The position numbers were made by a program, and so were the translations under genes. DNA of 32,993 bases from Anaerolineae bacterium (GTDB lineage: Bacteria > Chloroflexota > Anaerolineae > B4-G1 > SLSP01). The notes beneath the pieces are model-generated. The model did not search any database. It saw nothing but the letters and a program-made list of their open reading frames with translations, and was not told where the DNA came from. Shown in pieces: positions 31,484 to 32,993 of the stretch. Position 1 is the first letter of the stretch; each line of letters opens with the position of its first letter. The DNA is taken from NCBI GenBank assembly GCA_003562365.1, contig PWVB01000134.1, positions 1-32,993 of the forward strand, read 5' to 3'.

Positions 31484-32791
31484 CTATCGTTTGCTAAAGC
31501 TCTCTACGCTTCGATCAGTCTCTGCGGCGATCCTGAAGCTCCAGAAAAACAGGGCGGCGGCTGCATGGACGCCTCCGGCGACGAAGAAGACGGATCGGAT
31601 GTCGATCCAATCGGCCAGCAGGCTGCCCAACAAAGGGGCGGTGAAGAGAGTGAGGCTTGCCAGCATCATGTTGACGGCTATGAAGCTGGGACGCCGGTCG
31701 GAAGGGCAGACCGCCAGCAGGGTATCGAAGAGCGAGAGGTTGACTCCAGTGATGAAGAACCCCTGTACAATGGCGATCAATGGAAGCCATACCTGGCTCG
31801 TTGCCAGCGCAGTGAGAACGGGGTAGAGGCCGAGGCCCGCGGTGCAGATCAGCAGCGGGGCGCTGTAGCCCTTGCGGCTGATGAACCGCCCCCAGATCGT
31901 GTAGCCGAAGATCAACGCGAGCTGACTTGCGGTGGTCTGCCAGCCGATCCAAAGATCCGAGGCGCCCAGCTCGCGGATCCAGTAGATGCTGTAGAGAGCG
32001 GCAGGAATGTGCATCCCCAGTCGAAAGACAGTCGCCGTGAGCTGGTAGCGCATAAAGCTGGGCACCTGCAGACTGTGCCAGTAGGCACGAATCTGCTCTC
32101 TGATAGGGCGCCGCACCGTCTCCTGCGCCTCTGCTTTGCTGGTGTCGGCGAGCCGCAGTTTGCCCCAGAAGAGCATGCCGAGCGATCCACCGACGAAGGA
32201 GATCAGGAAAACGATCTGGTAGTTCAACGGGAACGGCAGGCGATCCAGCATATAGCCGAAAATGGCCACGGCAACAGCGGTGACGATGCTGAGGATCGTC
32301 CAGCGCAGTCCATTGACGCGGGCGCGTCGATGGGCGGGGATGACCTCGGCGACCACCGCCATCCACGACGACTCGAGCAAGGAGTTGACGATGGCTTTGA
32401 GCGTCCAGGTCACGATGATCACTGTGATGATATGCTCTGAGGCAAAGAAGGGTAGCAGTGCGGCGAAGAGAATCGCGCCGCGGTGGAAGGCGCGCACCTG
32501 GTTGGTGAAGCGCACGAGATCGCGCTGTTTCTGCACCAGCTGGCCGGCAGGGAGCGCCGCGAAAACCATCATCAGCGCCGGGAGCGAGGTAAGCAGGCCT
32601 GTCTCGTATTTCGTGGCGCCGAGGCGCACGATAAAAACTGAAAGAAAGCTGAAGATACCGCCCATCATCAGCCCTTGGAGAGCGGTGTCGATGGTAAAGT
32701 AAAGGATGTTCCGGTTTTCAAGTGAGAGCTGATTGGGTCGTAGCCACTCTCCTCGCGTGCGCAGGGCAGCCCGGGCATTGTATAAGGCCAT
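31484..32791 (-). CDS. MFS transporter
   Basis: A 435-aa multi-pass membrane protein of the major facilitator superfamily (about 12 segments, e.g. LMMGGIFSFLSVFIVRLGA near the N-terminus and LFTAPLLGSLLADW near the end). The 2-3 loop motif is weak (LPAGQLVQKQRD), so the subfamily is unclear. Start at ATG 32791, with GAGGT 9 nt upstream; the track ORF to 32980 adds a non-membrane leader and is less likely. The sulfatase gene follows after 24 nt, implying that this carrier imports its substrate or exports a product such as sulfate. No solute specificity can be read. Confidence 0.85.
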   Translation of the reverse strand: MALYNARAALRTRGEWLRPNQLSLENRNILYFTIDTALQGLMMGGIFSFLSVFIVRLGATKYETGLLTSLPALMMVFAALPAGQLVQKQRDLVRFTNQVRAFHRGAILFAALLPFFASEHIITVIIVTWTLKAIVNSLLESSWMAVVAEVIPAHRRARVNGLRWTILSIVTAVAVAIFGYMLDRLPFPLNYQIVFLISFVGGSLGMLFWGKLRLADTSKAEAQETVRRPIREQIRAYWHSLQVPSFMRYQLTATVFRLGMHIPAALYSIYWIRELGASDLWIGWQTTASQLALIFGYTIWGRFISRKGYSAPLLICTAGLGLYPVLTALATSQVWLPLIAIVQGFFITGVNLSLFDTLLAVCPSDRRPSFIAVNMMLASLTLFTAPLLGSLLADWIDIRSVFFVAGGVHAAAALFFWSFRIAAETDRSVESFSKR

Positions 32792-32993
32792 AGGTATAGG
32801 ACCTCGTTGGTGAGATAGGCTGATGGTACCACAAGCCCGCGGCTTGGGAAGCGGCATTTGTTTCTTGGTCGGAATAGGGGGTAGGACCACACTAAACCGT
32901 GGTCGGCAGGCAATTTGACAAGAGAGGATCCATGAGCACAATCCGATTTGGCAATCAAGTGAAACGGAGCGTGAACTCATAGATCCTCAAGCC
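32792..32993. other. Intergenic end of window upstream of the MFS-sulfatase pair
   Basis: No gene is supported. A weak minus-strand promoter candidate is TTGTCA followed after about 17 nt by a poor TTTAGT-like box around 32890-32918. A 16-residue plus-strand ORF (ATG 32932, with AGAGAGGA just before it) is too short to call. Confidence 0.35.

Noticed and set aside
30413-32440. Plus-strand ORF of 675 aa opposite the sulfatase and MFS genes
   Set aside because: Low-complexity composition without motifs, no ribosome-binding site, and exactly antisense to two genes with clear catalytic or membrane features; an artefact of GC-rich codon use.
32932-32982. 16-residue ORF with a ribosome-binding site (MSTIRFGNQVKRSVNS)
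   Set aside because: Too short and without context at the window edge; it cannot be told from chance.

Overview
The window is a GC-rich, densely packed bacterial segment with 30 supported protein genes, one T-box RNA leader, and no tRNA, rRNA, insertion sequence or CRISPR array that I can see. The gene mix (cyclic-di-AMP receptor-like PII proteins, T-box control of trp, a TrmI-type tRNA methyltransferase, a stand-alone B12-binding mutase domain with MeaB, a large carbohydrate locus, many class-V and DegT PLP enzymes) suggests a Chloroflexota bacterium (Anaerolineae-like). That assignment is inference; no marker gene here proves it.

Region 1 (1-5650) is housekeeping and amino-acid or cofactor metabolism. 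A RidA protein cut by the window edge sits 4 nt before a D-serine dehydratase/D-threonine aldolase-type PLP enzyme. A convergent trmI follows. A near-perfect sigma70-type promoter drives two tandem PII-like c-di-AMP receptor genes, ended by a hairpin. Next come a methylmalonyl-CoA mutase B12-binding subunit, meaB and a PRPP synthetase. The PRPP synthetase ends at a 14-bp perfect GC hairpin shared with a convergent flavin reductase.

Region 2 (6345-13540, minus strand) is a complete tryptophan operon, trpE-G-D-C-F-B-A, with overlapping or nearly touching genes. It is preceded by a TTGACA promoter and a T-box leader whose specifier loop contains TGG, the Trp codon. PRPP from prs is the co-substrate of TrpD, although prs is not in the operon. 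trpF carries a perfect 21-bp tandem duplication in its phosphate-binding loop.

Region 3 (13700-19600) holds an unrecognised 174-aa protein, an amidohydrolase of the EF_0837/dihydroorotase-like type, and a SelA/DgaE-like PLP enzyme. A gene-poor 410-bp stretch follows, then an aldo/keto reductase and a DegT-type aminotransferase. A 3 x 13-bp direct repeat lies in the divergent gap before the next gene.

Region 4 (19716-32791) looks like a sugar-catabolic island. An MFS transporter faces an alpha/beta-hydrolase esterase. A tight six-gene plus-strand operon follows: a UxuA-like dehydratase, an 817-aa unknown protein with a glycosidase-like layout, a 485-aa GH-A-like protein, a zinc dehydrogenase lacking the structural-zinc lobe, a NagB-like protein with an altered active site, and a PIG-L deacetylase. 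A minus-strand pair, MFS transporter then sulfatase, closes the region. The enzymes show no obvious signal peptides, so I infer uptake of an oligosaccharide or glycoside followed by cytosolic de-esterification, desulfation, deacetylation, glycoside cleavage and oxidation or dehydration of the sugar. The substrate is unknown. This locus, the split pair of c-di-AMP receptor paralogues and the trpF loop duplication are the most interesting items.
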